From an uncultured Granulosicoccus sp. (GTDB lineage: Bacteria; Pseudomonadota; Gammaproteobacteria; Granulosicoccales; Granulosicoccaceae), in contig CANLXI010000017.1 of assembly GCA_947495035.1 (NCBI GenBank), positions 62,001 through 126,000 of the forward strand: a stretch of 64,000 nt of DNA, read 5' to 3'. The number at the start of each line of letters is the position of its first letter. The stretch's first letter is position 1. Positions 27,312 to 35,831 of this stretch are shown here, piece after piece. The position numbers and the translations under genes are program-made. The notes under the pieces are model-generated. The model did no database searches, had not been told where the DNA came from, and saw only the letters and a list, made by a program, of their open reading frames with translations.

Positions 27312-28916
27312 TCAGTGGTCGGCTCGGTCCTGCAGGATCATGTCGCTGGCTTTTTCGCCGATCATCACGGCAGCTGCGTTGGTATTGCCGGACACGATCT
27401 CGGGCATGATCGAACAATCGACGACACGCAGCCCCTGGATTCCCCGTACCCGGAGTCGTGCGTCTACGACCGCCATATCGTCTGTCCCCATCTTGCAGCT
27501 ACCGGTCGGATGAAACACGGTTGTCGAATGATTGCGTACCCAATCCAGTGCCGTATCATAGTCGTCCAGATCGAGCTCACGCGGTGGTCGGAACTCCTCG
27601 AAGATTTCTGCTGACAATGCGCGTTGACGGGCAATGTGGCGTGAGATGCGCACGCCTTCTACGGTCTTGCGGCAATCGTCTTCGGTGCTCAGATAGTTGG
27701 GTTGTATCCTGGGGGCGGTCATGGGGTCTGGTCCGTTCAGAGTGATTTCCCCCTTGCTGGTCGGACGCAGAACACATACGGTTGCCGTGAACGCCGAAAA
27801 GGGATGAACGCCTTCAGCCGGGCTGTCGGCAGACCAGGGATTGATGTGAAACTGGATATCCGGTGTCTTCAGATCGGGGGAACTGCGTAAAAACCCTGCC
27901 ACCATGCTGGCACCCATGGTCATCGGGCCACTGCGGTTCAGCCCATAGCGTATGGCCGTCTTCATTTTCGCCAGAAGACTGCGAACCTCATCGTTGACAG
28001 TACCATGACGGGTCTTGAACGTAGTACGCGCCTGTAGATGGTCCTGCAGATTCTTGCCGACACCGGATAATTCATGTTGCGGAACGATCCCCGCCCTGTT
28101 GAGCTGCTCTCCGTTACCAATGCCGGACAGCATCAGGATGTGCGGTGAACCGATGGTACCTGATGAAAGAACAACCTCCTGATTCGCCCTGATGGTACGA
28201 GTCTGGCCGGACGCATCGACAAGCTCAACGCCCACCGCACGGCGTCCTTCCAGGATGACTCGACGCACCTGCGCTCGCGTGAGTATTTCCAGATTCGGAC
28301 GTTTCTCAGCTGGTTTGAGATAGGCAACGGCGGTGCTGCATCGACGACCGTTGCGAGTGGTCAACTGATAATAACCAACGCCTTCCTGTGTGCCTCCGTT
28401 GATATCGTCGTTGCCCGGGTATCCCGCCTCTTGCGCGGCCTTGAGCCAGGCATCGCAGATCGGATGTGTGTAAAGAGGATCGGACACGCTCAATGGGCCA
28501 TCGACGCCATGCAGCGCATCTTCGCCTCGTTCATTGTCCTCGGAACGTTTGAAATAGGGCAGCACATCTTCCCAGGCCCAACCCGTGTTGCCCAGTTCCT
28601 GCCAGCGGTCGTAGTCCTCGGCCTGACCGCGTACATACAGTAAACCGTTCAGCGCCGAACTGCCTCCCAGAACCTTGCCGCGAGGCCAGTTGATGGCCTT
28701 GTCATTCAAACCGGGAACGGGGCTGGTCTTGTAGCACCAGTCGTAGCTCGGATTGTTCATGGTCTTGAAATACCCGGCCGGAATGTGGATCCATGGGTAG
28801 GTATCTCGCCCACCTGCTTCGATCAGCAGAACCTTGTGTGTCGGGTTCTCGCTGAGTCTGTTGGCCAGCACGCAGCCCGATGAACCTGCGCCAACGATGA
28901 TGAAATCCGGTTCCAT
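27312..28916 (-). CDS. GMC-family FAD oxidoreductase (choline dehydrogenase-like)
   Basis: A 534-residue glucose-methanol-choline oxidoreductase. It has the FAD-binding VGAGSSGCVLANRLSE at residues 7-22, the GMC signature 1 GKVLGGSSALNGLLYVRG, signature 2 SSGTIGSPHILMLSGIG, and the C-terminal catalytic region TVFHPTGSCKMG followed by NTNAAAVMIGEKASD. The family oxidises primary or secondary alcohols to aldehydes or ketones. BetA is the best known relative, but no betaine aldehyde dehydrogenase or betI partner is beside it. It lies between the BKACE and MR/MLE genes on the same strand. Confidence 0.92.
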   Translation of the reverse strand: MEPDFIIVGAGSSGCVLANRLSENPTHKVLLIEAGGRDTYPWIHIPAGYFKTMNNPSYDWCYKTSPVPGLNDKAINWPRGKVLGGSSALNGLLYVRGQAEDYDRWQELGNTGWAWEDVLPYFKRSEDNERGEDALHGVDGPLSVSDPLYTHPICDAWLKAAQEAGYPGNDDINGGTQEGVGYYQLTTRNGRRCSTAVAYLKPAEKRPNLEILTRAQVRRVILEGRRAVGVELVDASGQTRTIRANQEVVLSSGTIGSPHILMLSGIGNGEQLNRAGIVPQHELSGVGKNLQDHLQARTTFKTRHGTVNDEVRSLLAKMKTAIRYGLNRSGPMTMGASMVAGFLRSSPDLKTPDIQFHINPWSADSPAEGVHPFSAFTATVCVLRPTSKGEITLNGPDPMTAPRIQPNYLSTEDDCRKTVEGVRISRHIARQRALSAEIFEEFRPPRELDLDDYDTALDWVRNHSTTVFHPTGSCKMGTDDMAVVDARLRVRGIQGLRVVDCSIMPEIVSGNTNAAAVMIGEKASDMILQDRADH

Positions 28917-28996
28917 GCAAGCTCCTGAAGCTAATGGATAAATTATGGAGTCCAGCCCCTGCGACGGGGTAAGGGCTGGACGATGGAATGCGGGAC

Positions 28997-29878
28997 TCAG
29001 AGCTGCCGCAGCCCCAGAATGTCACGAGCCTCTGCCGGCGTGGCCATCTCGCCGCCGAGTTTCTCGACGATGTCCACGCCTTTTTCAACCAGCTGAGCAT
29101 TGCTCTTGCACAGTTCACCCTTGTCGATATACACCGTGTCTTCCATACCGATACGCACATGGCCTCCCATGAGATAGGAGAGTGCGAGCATGCGGAAAGC
29201 ATTCTTGCCGATACCGAATGCAGCCCATTCACTCTCGGCAGGTAATTGCGAAACAAGATACGCCAGAGTCTGGTAATTGGCGGCAGAGCCGAAATTGATT
29301 CCCATGACAAACTGGAACATGGCAGGTGACTTGAGGATGCCCTTGGCCAGAAAATCCTTGGCCATGTTCAGATCGCCGGAATCGAATATCTCGATCTCGG
29401 GTTTGGTGCCAGCCGCATTGGCAATGTCAGCCATGGTCTTGAGTGTGATCGGGGTATTGATGACTGTCCAGGTCTTGTTGACCATGGTGTTGAAATCCAG
29501 AGTGCAGATCTCCGGTTGCAGCTCCTTTACATGAGCCGAGCGCAACGCGGGGTGACACAGGGTAGTGCCCGGTCCTGCAATACTGGGATCTTCCTCGCTG
29601 GGCACGAAACGCTGCCCTTCACCGGTGGTCAGGTTGATGACCACGTCCGAGCCCGCATCCCGGATGCGATCGACAACTTCCTTGTACAAGGCGATATCCA
29701 TCGAACCCTTTGCCGTCTCCGGATCGCGCACATGAATATGGGTGATCGCAGCGCCGGCCTTGCCTGCATCGATCGCTGCCTGCGCAATATCGGCCGGCTT
29801 GACCGGGAGATTTTCATTCTGCGAAGGCATGGTTCCGTTGCCGGTGACCGCACAGGTCAGGATGGTTTTTCTAGTCAA
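28997..29878 (-). CDS. Beta-keto acid cleavage enzyme (BKACE, formerly DUF849)
   Basis: A 293-residue TIM-barrel zinc enzyme of the BKACE family. Zinc and active-site motifs are present: CAVTGNGTMPSQNENLPVKP at the start, ITHIHVRDPETAKGS with the HxH zinc pair, INLTTGEGQRFVP, and GGHVRIGMEDTVYIDKGELC. BKACEs condense a beta-keto acid with acetyl-CoA, yielding acetoacetate and a new acyl-CoA. Known members act on 3-keto-5-aminohexanoate, dehydrocarnitine and others, and the substrate here is not decided by sequence. It leads the minus-strand operon, divergent from the SDR at 30095, with the AT-rich dyad between them. Confidence 0.92.
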   Translation of the reverse strand: MTRKTILTCAVTGNGTMPSQNENLPVKPADIAQAAIDAGKAGAAITHIHVRDPETAKGSMDIALYKEVVDRIRDAGSDVVINLTTGEGQRFVPSEEDPSIAGPGTTLCHPALRSAHVKELQPEICTLDFNTMVNKTWTVINTPITLKTMADIANAAGTKPEIEIFDSGDLNMAKDFLAKGILKSPAMFQFVMGINFGSAANYQTLAYLVSQLPAESEWAAFGIGKNAFRMLALSYLMGGHVRIGMEDTVYIDKGELCKSNAQLVEKGVDIVEKLGGEMATPAEARDILGLRQL

Positions 29879-30094
29879 GGCAGTAGTCCTTTCGGTTTGG
29901 CGCGGACCTGCCGGATTCTCCGGTAATGGCTCCGCGATGCGAGTGGATTTTCAACAGTGTTATAAATATCTATTGTTATAAACTACTATATGTTTTAATG
30001 TTGGTCAAGCAATTCGGCGTAGAGTCGTCGGATTGTCACTACCCAGAGCAAGTTGCCTCGGCAGCTCGTTCAACATCGAAAACAGGAGACAGTA
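29879..30094. promoter_or_regulatory. BKACE/SDR divergent promoter region with AT-rich dyad (site 3)
   Basis: Between the divergent BKACE and SDR genes, 29959-29998 holds GTTATAAATATCTAT, then TTATAAACTAC facing TATATGTTTTAA. The reverse complement of the right arm, TTAAAACATATA, matches the half-sites at 13449-13481 and 18302-18340. The position is right for coordinated control of both units. Confidence 0.6.
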
Positions 30095-30859
30095 ATGGAC
30101 AGGCAAAGTGGCAAGACACGTACGGCACTGGTGACCGGTGGTGCGTCAGGCATAGGGTTGGCCAGTGTGACCCTGCTGGCGCAGCAGGGTATTCGGGTTG
30201 CCATGAATCATCTGGACGAGGACGCACAAGGTCCCGAACAGATCGAGCGTCTTCGGTCGCAGGGTCTGGATGTCATTGGCGCACCAGGCAATGTCTCGAT
30301 TCCCGGTAGTGCAGAATCCATGGTGAAAACTGCCATAAAGGATCTTGGCGGACTGGATTACCTGGTCAACAATGCCGGCATTTCGGGCACCCGTGATCCT
30401 ATCCCTGCATCAGAACTGGACCGGATTGACGAGGATCTCTGGATGGCGCTGCTCAACACCAATCTGATCGGTGTTTTTCGGTGCTCCAAGGTCGCTGCCG
30501 CCGCGCTGCGCGATTCGGGTGGTGCCATTGTCAACACGGCGTCTACCGCTGGCATGGGGTTGCAGGGTAGTAGTACTCCCTATGCGGCCAGCAAGGCGGG
30601 CGTAGTCAGTGTCACCCGATCGCTTGCACGTGGACTCGCTCCCGATGTTCGGGTAAACGCGGTCGCGCCGGGACAGGTCGCGACTCCCTGGACGAAGGAC
30701 TGGCCGGCCGAACGTAAACAAGCCGCTCTGAACAAGATGCTGATCAAACGGCACGTCCAGGCGGAAGACGTAGCACAGACCATTGTCTACCTGCTGACCG
30801 GGGCGCCGATGATCACGGGGCAGACCATCGTGATCGATGGTGGGATGACGGTTTCCTGA
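30095..30859 (+). CDS. Short-chain dehydrogenase/reductase
   Basis: A 254-residue classical SDR with LVTGGASGIGLASVTLLAQQ, DYLVNNAGISGTRDP, the catalytic Ser in NTASTAGMGLQGSST and the PYAASKAGVV Tyr-Lys pair, ending TGQTIVIDGGMTVS. The ATG at 30095 follows a GGAGA ribosome site; an upstream TTG at 30053 would add 14 residues. Divergent from BKACE across a shared operator, it is a good candidate for oxidising a beta-hydroxy acid to the beta-keto acid that BKACE cleaves. That role is inferred only from position. Confidence 0.9.
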   Translation: MDRQSGKTRTALVTGGASGIGLASVTLLAQQGIRVAMNHLDEDAQGPEQIERLRSQGLDVIGAPGNVSIPGSAESMVKTAIKDLGGLDYLVNNAGISGTRDPIPASELDRIDEDLWMALLNTNLIGVFRCSKVAAAALRDSGGAIVNTASTAGMGLQGSSTPYAASKAGVVSVTRSLARGLAPDVRVNAVAPGQVATPWTKDWPAERKQAALNKMLIKRHVQAEDVAQTIVYLLTGAPMITGQTIVIDGGMTVS

Positions 30860-30875
30860 GCAACTCGGGCATTAT

Positions 30876-31583
30876 TCAGAGAAAGTCGATGCGGAACTCC
30901 AGCGCATCGCCTGCATAGATGAGATCGCCGAGGTAGATCAGCTCATCCTTGTCGTTCTTCACGGTACGAACCACCTTGAATACCGGAGAATTCACATCGA
31001 CCTGCAATCCTTCGGCTATCTCCAGATCCGCTGCGGACAGCGCCACAGTCTGTGTCGCTGAGCCCAGCGTTATGCCGAGCTTCTTCAAGGTGGGAACAAT
31101 GAGTTCCTTGTCGAATTTTCCGGGCGCACTGTCATAGATATCCATTCTCAGTTGTACATCAAGCATGCAGAAGGGTTTGCCGCCCAGTTCGTGACGGCGC
31201 TTCAGGCGCTTGAAGGCTGTACCTTCTATCAGGACTTCAGCCTCGGAGGCGGAATCGGTGGTCAGGACAACTTCCAGCGGCATATCACCACCTGACAACT
31301 GGGAGAGATCGGATTTGACAGAAAATACCCGGCGCGGTTTGATTTCGACATCCTTGACGAATGTGCCTCGGCCCGAGGATCGTTCGATCAGTCCTTCGGC
31401 ATGCAGCGTGTTCATTGCCTGACGAACTGTCAGGCTGGTCACGCCAAAGACCTCGGCCAACTCTGCCAGTGAGGGGAGCTTGTCACCGCTCTTCAAGTCA
31501 CCGCTGTTGATACGGTTTCGCAGCAGTGCGGCAACTTCGACATGAAGTGGTACGTTTGCCCGACGATTGGATTGCAGTGACAC
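30876..31583 (-). CDS. GntR-family regulator, HutC subfamily (UTRA domain)
   Basis: A 235-residue regulator. The N-terminal winged helix-turn-helix is clear (LRNRINSGDLKSGDKLPSLA then LAEVFGVTSLTVRQAMNTL and GLIERSSGRGTFV, residues about 20-75). The rest is a UTRA ligand-binding domain (PLEVVLTTDS, RRHELGGKPFCMLDV, VVRTVKNDKDELIYLGDL). HutC-type GntR proteins usually repress catabolic genes until a small effector binds. It sits in the middle of the catabolic region, convergent with the SDR (16 bp apart), and its own promoter contains a half-site similar to the AT-rich dyads (31608-31623), which would fit autoregulation. Confidence 0.92.
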   Translation of the reverse strand: MSLQSNRRANVPLHVEVAALLRNRINSGDLKSGDKLPSLAELAEVFGVTSLTVRQAMNTLHAEGLIERSSGRGTFVKDVEIKPRRVFSVKSDLSQLSGGDMPLEVVLTTDSASEAEVLIEGTAFKRLKRRHELGGKPFCMLDVQLRMDIYDSAPGKFDKELIVPTLKKLGITLGSATQTVALSAADLEIAEGLQVDVNSPVFKVVRTVKNDKDELIYLGDLIYAGDALEFRIDFL

Positions 31584-31770
31584 AGGGTTGACCTTCCATT
31601 AGTGAAAACTAGAAAACGTATAGCCACGAAACGTGTTGACTTCATGTCATTGTCGGTGTTGCGACAGGCGGCGTCTGGTCGCAGCGCTTGATCTCGGCAG
31701 CGAGAGGTGGATGATGTTTCTGCGGGTCATCGTGTGACGATCCCCAGATCTCGAGTTGCTTTCCATGAGC
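31584..31770. promoter_or_regulatory. GntR gene promoter region with half-site (site 4)
   Basis: CTAGAAAACGTATAG at 31609-31623 resembles one arm of the AT-rich dyads found at 13449, 18302 and 29959, with one G replacing an A. It lies 25-40 bases upstream of the GntR start. No second arm is obvious. Confidence 0.4.
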
Positions 31771-32301
31771 TCATTCCTGAACTGTCAATTCCGCTTTGAA
31801 TCGTTTCCAGTTCATTACATAGTTTTCTGCAGATTTACGCAACTGGGCGAGACCCTCCTCGGAAAGGGGGCGTACTATCTTGGCTGGAGAGCCCATGACC
31901 AGAGATCCGTCCGGAATTTCCTTGCCTTCGGTCACCAGTGCACCGGCCCCGATCAGGCACTGCTTGCCGATTTTTGCGCCATTGAGTACGGTGGCGCCCA
32001 TGCCGATCAGTGTGCCATCACCAATGGTGCAACCGTGGACGATGGCCCGATGGCCTATCGTCACGCCTGCACCAATCGTGGCAGGAAACCCTGGATCGGC
32101 ATGGATCATGACGTGTTCCTGAATGTTCGTGCCATCTCCGATGAGCAAGGGTTCTTTGTCACCCCGCAGTACGGCGCCAAACCAGATGCCGACATCACGG
32201 CCCAGGTGCACATCACCGATGACATGTGCGCCGGGAGCGATCCAGTAGGTACCTGGACCTGCCGATTTGACCGACATATCGCCAAGAGAGTAAAGAGGCA
32301 T
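31771..32301 (-). CDS. Gamma-class carbonic anhydrase-like protein (YrdA/CaiE type)
   Basis: A 176-residue left-handed beta-helix protein built of hexapeptide repeats (IGDVHLGRDVGIWFGAVLRG, IGDGTLIGMGATVLNGAKIG). The three zinc His are in NIQEHVMIHADPGF and IGHRAIVHG. Proteins of this group include true gamma carbonic anhydrases and the CaiE/PaaY proteins that accompany CoA-dependent catabolism, where PaaY is a thioesterase. Linked to CoA-transferase and BKACE, either role is possible. The start at 32301 (MPLYSLGD) fits the family; a longer frame reaches 32475. An AT-rich dyad lies upstream at 32494-32530. Confidence 0.87.
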   Translation of the reverse strand: MPLYSLGDMSVKSAGPGTYWIAPGAHVIGDVHLGRDVGIWFGAVLRGDKEPLLIGDGTNIQEHVMIHADPGFPATIGAGVTIGHRAIVHGCTIGDGTLIGMGATVLNGAKIGKQCLIGAGALVTEGKEIPDGSLVMGSPAKIVRPLSEEGLAQLRKSAENYVMNWKRFKAELTVQE

Positions 32302-32493
32302 GTTGTGTTTACCTGTTGTCGTGTTGAAGTTTCCGGACCGGTCGGTTACTTGTTGATAGCGGAAGGGTGGCAAGTGGTGCCTGCCCGGCCGCGGATGTAC
32401 AAGCGATAGCGGACGCTCGGCGAAGTGAACTGTCTGGACATTTTCGGCGCGAGATCCGACCTGAACAATTCGCAAATCCGTGGCTGATTCTAT

Positions 32494-32530
32494 ACTATAA
32501 AATATATATACATATATATCAATTTATAGT
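32494..32530. promoter_or_regulatory. AT-rich inverted repeat, candidate operator (site 5)
   Basis: ACTATAAA (32494-32501) faces TTTATAGT (32523-32530) around an alternating AT core (ATATATATACATATATATC). It resembles the other dyads in composition and in the ATAAAA-ATATATA arm, though the C of the common half-site is missing. It lies about 190 bp upstream of the carbonic anhydrase start. Confidence 0.5.
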
Positions 32531-32812
32531 TGATTGTCACTTGCGCACTCCGGATGATTTCGCGCGATGCTCCCTTTCGCGACCTGCAGCTTCCGCAAAG
32601 CTGTGTCTTCATCTTCTTGTTGCTATGGCTTGATGCAGGTAACGCGGACAGCATTTGATGGTTGGGTGCCATGAAGAGTAGGATGAATGCAGCGTCTTCA
32701 TTGGCTGGAGTAGAGTGCAGTCCATCCTGTGAGTGTCGCTATCGTCTCGTGTCAACGGCGTGGCCGAACGGCTGTCGCGCCGCCACGAAAGCAACCGGAG
32801 ACACCGTCAACA

Positions 32813-33118
32813 ATGAACAACGACAACGCGGCTGATAGGCCGAATCCAGTGACGCAGATGAACGAAGAGGAGGTGGAGGGGCGCCTCAGTGCGCATCGCT
32901 ACATCCTGTCGCATCTGTTGGCGAAACTGTCCCCAGAGCCCGGGCAGCAGAAAGGCCTGATCGACTGGCTCGACGAACGCGCCAGTGTCAACGATGGTGA
33001 AGAAGATCCGGGGGCTGTCATCGTGCAAGGCTATGCCGAGCAGCAGGCCAGGGCGGATGAATTCAGAATCATCGCGGAAGACCTGCGCAGACTGACGACA
33101 CAGAACGGTCAGAAATAG
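32813..33118 (+). CDS. Hypothetical protein
   Basis: A 101-residue hydrophilic protein, predicted mainly helical: EEEVEGRLSAHRYILSHLLAKL followed by a loop and RADEFRIIAEDLRRLTTQNG. I do not recognise a family. The ATG at 32813 is favoured because the product starts a polar N-terminus there; a frame from 32729 is longer but lacks support. It sits 14 bp before the VOC gene on the same strand and may be cotranscribed with it. Confidence 0.6.
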   Translation: MNNDNAADRPNPVTQMNEEEVEGRLSAHRYILSHLLAKLSPEPGQQKGLIDWLDERASVNDGEEDPGAVIVQGYAEQQARADEFRIIAEDLRRLTTQNGQK

Positions 33119-33132
33119 AGGGTTGCAAGGCG

Positions 33133-33519
33133 ATGAAGACACGACTCGACCCCATCATTGCGGTGCGCGATGTCGGCGTCAGCCGCGACTGGTATCGGTC
33201 CGTATTTGCCTGGCAGAGCCGACATGACGGTGATGAATTCGCGGTGATGGCCGACAGGCAGGGTGAGATTCAACTCTGCCTGCATCGCTGGGGAGCGCAT
33301 GATCATCCGACGATGATGCAAGCCGACATCAGCCCGGGCAATGGTCTGATTCTGTACGTCTGTACCGGAGACCTGCAGGATACTCATGATCGCGTGATCA
33401 CACTGGGCTTTCCAATGGAAGCGGATCTGGCACAGAATCCGAATTCAGGGCAGCAGGAGTTCGCACTGCGCGATCCGGATGGGTATTACCTGATTGTGTC
33501 AGCGTTTCATGCTTACTGA
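33133..33519 (+). CDS. VOC-family (glyoxalase/bleomycin-resistance-like) protein
   Basis: A 128-residue single VOC module pair (beta-alpha-beta-beta-beta twice): PIIAVRDVGVSRDWYRSVF starts the first half and GLILYVCTGDLQDTHDRV the second, ending in the typical FALRDPDGYYLIVSAF. VOC proteins bind a metal or a small molecule; the catalytic activity ranges from glyoxalase to dioxygenase or antibiotic binding and is not defined here. The end of the gene merges into a hairpin shared with the convergent coaA. Confidence 0.82.
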   Translation: MKTRLDPIIAVRDVGVSRDWYRSVFAWQSRHDGDEFAVMADRQGEIQLCLHRWGAHDHPTMMQADISPGNGLILYVCTGDLQDTHDRVITLGFPMEADLAQNPNSGQQEFALRDPDGYYLIVSAFHAY

Positions 33520-33546
33520 GCGAGCTATATATCGCTTGCTGCTCAG
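33516..33546. terminator. Hairpin between convergent VOC gene and coaA
   Basis: CTGAGC (33516-33521) pairs with GCTCAG (33541-33546), extended inside by GAGC with GCTT (one wobble) around TATATATC. It overlaps both stop codons, leaves three bases unpaired on one side and lacks a long T-run, so it is a plausible but weak bidirectional terminator. Confidence 0.4.
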
Positions 33547-34535
33547 AGCTTTCGCAGATGCACGGCATCAATGGCGTGCGTTGGTCCCTTGTGCAGAATC
33601 AGTTTTGCCCGATACTTGGTCGGTTCGATGTTCTCGTGCAGGTTTACCTGGTTGATCGTGCGCCAGATACGATTGGCGGTCTCGATGGCCTCGTCTTCCC
33701 CCAGTTTTGCATAGTCCCTGAAATACGCATCGGGCCGGTTGAATACCGTTGTACGCAGTTTCAGGAAGCGCTTCACATACCATTGCCGAATGACATCCAG
33801 ATCGGCATCGATATAGATGGAAAAGTCGAAGTAATCGGAGACGAACACCTGCGGTTCGCCGGGAGTCAGTTTGCCACTTTGCAGCACATTGAGGCCTTCG
33901 ACAATCAGTATGTCCGGCTGGTCGACCAGAATGTGTTCATCCTTGACGCGATCGTAGAGTCGGTGCGAATAGATGGGGGCGCGCAGATTGCCACGGCCGC
34001 TCTTGATTGCGGTGAGGAAGTCGAGCAGGGCGGCGCGATCGAAACTCTCCGGGAAGCCCTTGCGATGCATCAACTGACGCTTTTCGAGCTCGGCAGTGGG
34101 GTACAGAAAACCATCGGTGGAGATCAGATCGACCTTGGGATGCTCGGGCCATCGTGCCAGCAGCGTTTGCAGGACTCGGGCCACCGTACTCTTGCCCACG
34201 GCGACCGACCCCGCGATACCGATGATGAACGGAACCTTCTCGGTATTGGTTCCCATGAATTGCTGCGTACCCTCGTTGAGTGTCTGAATGGAGGCCACGT
34301 AGAAACTCAGCAGACGAGACAGGGGCAGATAGACCTGAGCGACTTCATCGAGAGAAACTCGCTCGTTCATGCCGCGCAGCTCCGTCAACTCCTCTTCGGT
34401 CAGGGGCAACGGCGTATTCTCGCGCAGTCGGGCCCACTCGGTGACCGAGAAACTGCGATAAGGCGACAGGCGATCCTTATCCGGGTCGTTATCGGGCATG
34501 GGCTCGGCAAGGGCTGGCAATTGAACGGTGGCCAT
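33543..34535 (-). CDS. coaA: Pantothenate kinase, type I
   Basis: A 330-residue type I (prokaryotic) pantothenate kinase, the first and regulated step of coenzyme A synthesis. Visible motifs are [21 protein letters not shown] near the start, the P-loop [41 protein letters not shown], and [14 protein letters not shown] with [10 protein letters not shown]. The length is close to the Escherichia coli enzyme (316). It stands alone on the minus strand; nothing in the region links it to the neighbouring sugar locus. Confidence 0.96.
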   Translation of the reverse strand: MATVQLPALAEPMPDNDPDKDRLSPYRSFSVTEWARLRENTPLPLTEEELTELRGMNERVSLDEVAQVYLPLSRLLSFYVASIQTLNEGTQQFMGTNTEKVPFIIGIAGSVAVGKSTVARVLQTLLARWPEHPKVDLISTDGFLYPTAELEKRQLMHRKGFPESFDRAALLDFLTAIKSGRGNLRAPIYSHRLYDRVKDEHILVDQPDILIVEGLNVLQSGKLTPGEPQVFVSDYFDFSIYIDADLDVIRQWYVKRFLKLRTTVFNRPDAYFRDYAKLGEDEAIETANRIWRTINQVNLHENIEPTKYRAKLILHKGPTHAIDAVHLRKL

Positions 34536-34608
34536 TGTCGCTGGAATCGCCAGGTCGAGTCAATCTGCTGGCAGTGCCGGTAATCCGGGGCGACGTGGTA
34601 TCAATCGC

Positions 34609-35637
34609 TCAGGTACTTTGCCGTTCGATGATTTCGAAGCCCATGTCACAGTGGCGGGAAGGGGCAGCTTCGCCGCTTTTCTGTCCATCCAGATCGGCCA
34701 GCACCATGCTCGCAGCGCGGGAGCCGATATCGTGTGCTCGCAAGCGCACGGTGGTCAGTGGCACAGGCAGGTGTTCGGACAGGCTCAGATCGCCAAAACC
34801 GGCCAAAGCAACATCGTCCGGCACCGAATAGCCATGAGACAGGCAGGCCATCATGGCGCCGTGTGCAGGTATCTCTGCCTGAAAGAAGATGGCTTCGGGT
34901 TTCGTGCTGCTGCTCATCAGCTGCAATAATGCATCCCTGCCACTGGCAATGGTTGTCGGATTGGGCACTGACACCACATGCTCGGGGGCAACGCTGGCAC
35001 CTGCCTCGGTCATGGCGGCCAGAAAGCCGTCTCGCCGGTCAGTCGCCTGATCATTGTTTTCGAACGCACCGCCCACCATGGCGATTCGGCGGTAACCTCG
35101 GGATAACAGATAGCGGGTCATGGCTTCGGATGCCTGGAAGTTGTCATAGCCGACACACATGTCGATGGCATCCGGTCTGAGGTTCCAGGTCTCTACCACC
35201 GGGCCGTCGAAGCGCAACAACAGTTCCCGGCAGGCATCGGAATGCGTGAAACCGGTAACGATGATGGCGTCGGCCTGTCTTGCCATGAAGGTCTTGATGA
35301 CCTCGAACTCATCATCCACCGAGCGGTTGCTGACACCGAGCAGCATCTGGCGATCGTGCTGGCGCAATTCTGATGCCGCCCCCTGGGCGAAGTCGGCGAA
35401 CAGGGAACTGGCCAGAATGGGCACTACCACGCCGACCATGCCGGAGCGCTGCGAGACCAGGGAGCGTGCCGTCAGATTGGGCAGGTAGCCGATCTCGTTG
35501 ATGGTACGCATGACCTTCTCACGCGTCTGTGGCTGCACGAGTTCCGGTTGGCGCAAGGCTCTGGATACGGTGATCAGGGACAAGCCAGAGGCCTTGGCTA
35601 CATCTCGGAGTGTGACGTTCCGATGACTGGACTTCAT
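34609..35637 (-). CDS. LacI-family transcriptional regulator (sugar locus, copy 1)
   Basis: A 342-residue LacI-type repressor. The helix-turn-helix with hinge is VTLRDVAKASGLSLITVSRAL, followed by GYLPNLTARSLVSQRSGMVGVVVP and a periplasmic-binding-protein-like effector domain. It is closely similar to the regulator at 37847-38866 (both share NLTARSLVSQRSGM, SSLFADFAQGA and RQADAIIVTGF), so the two arose by duplication. The ATG at 35637 starts MKSSHRNVTL; an earlier frame start adds 19 residues of unlikely sequence. It is downstream of the lactonase and dehydrogenase genes on the same strand. Confidence 0.93.
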   Translation of the reverse strand: MKSSHRNVTLRDVAKASGLSLITVSRALRQPELVQPQTREKVMRTINEIGYLPNLTARSLVSQRSGMVGVVVPILASSLFADFAQGAASELRQHDRQMLLGVSNRSVDDEFEVIKTFMARQADAIIVTGFTHSDACRELLLRFDGPVVETWNLRPDAIDMCVGYDNFQASEAMTRYLLSRGYRRIAMVGGAFENNDQATDRRDGFLAAMTEAGASVAPEHVVSVPNPTTIASGRDALLQLMSSSTKPEAIFFQAEIPAHGAMMACLSHGYSVPDDVALAGFGDLSLSEHLPVPLTTVRLRAHDIGSRAASMVLADLDGQKSGEAAPSRHCDMGFEIIERQST

Positions 35638-35831
35638 GTGATGCAGAACACGCGAACTTCCTTGGCAGGATCGATAGTGCAAACAGCATATCATGACGAC
35701 CCTGATGCAGCGATATCAACGACATACGAGTCTCTCGTCACAATTCGCCTCCACCCGCTGCGGATTGTGGAACCGCGCCGCGCGGGTGGATGGGCGACAT
35801 CCTGCGGTGCTGGGCGACAAATCCTGCCTCC

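Noticed and set aside
27312-28916. Reading the GMC gene as betA of a choline-to-betaine pathway
   Set aside because: No betaine aldehyde dehydrogenase, betI or choline transporter beside it; the neighbours are BKACE and an MR/MLE enzyme.
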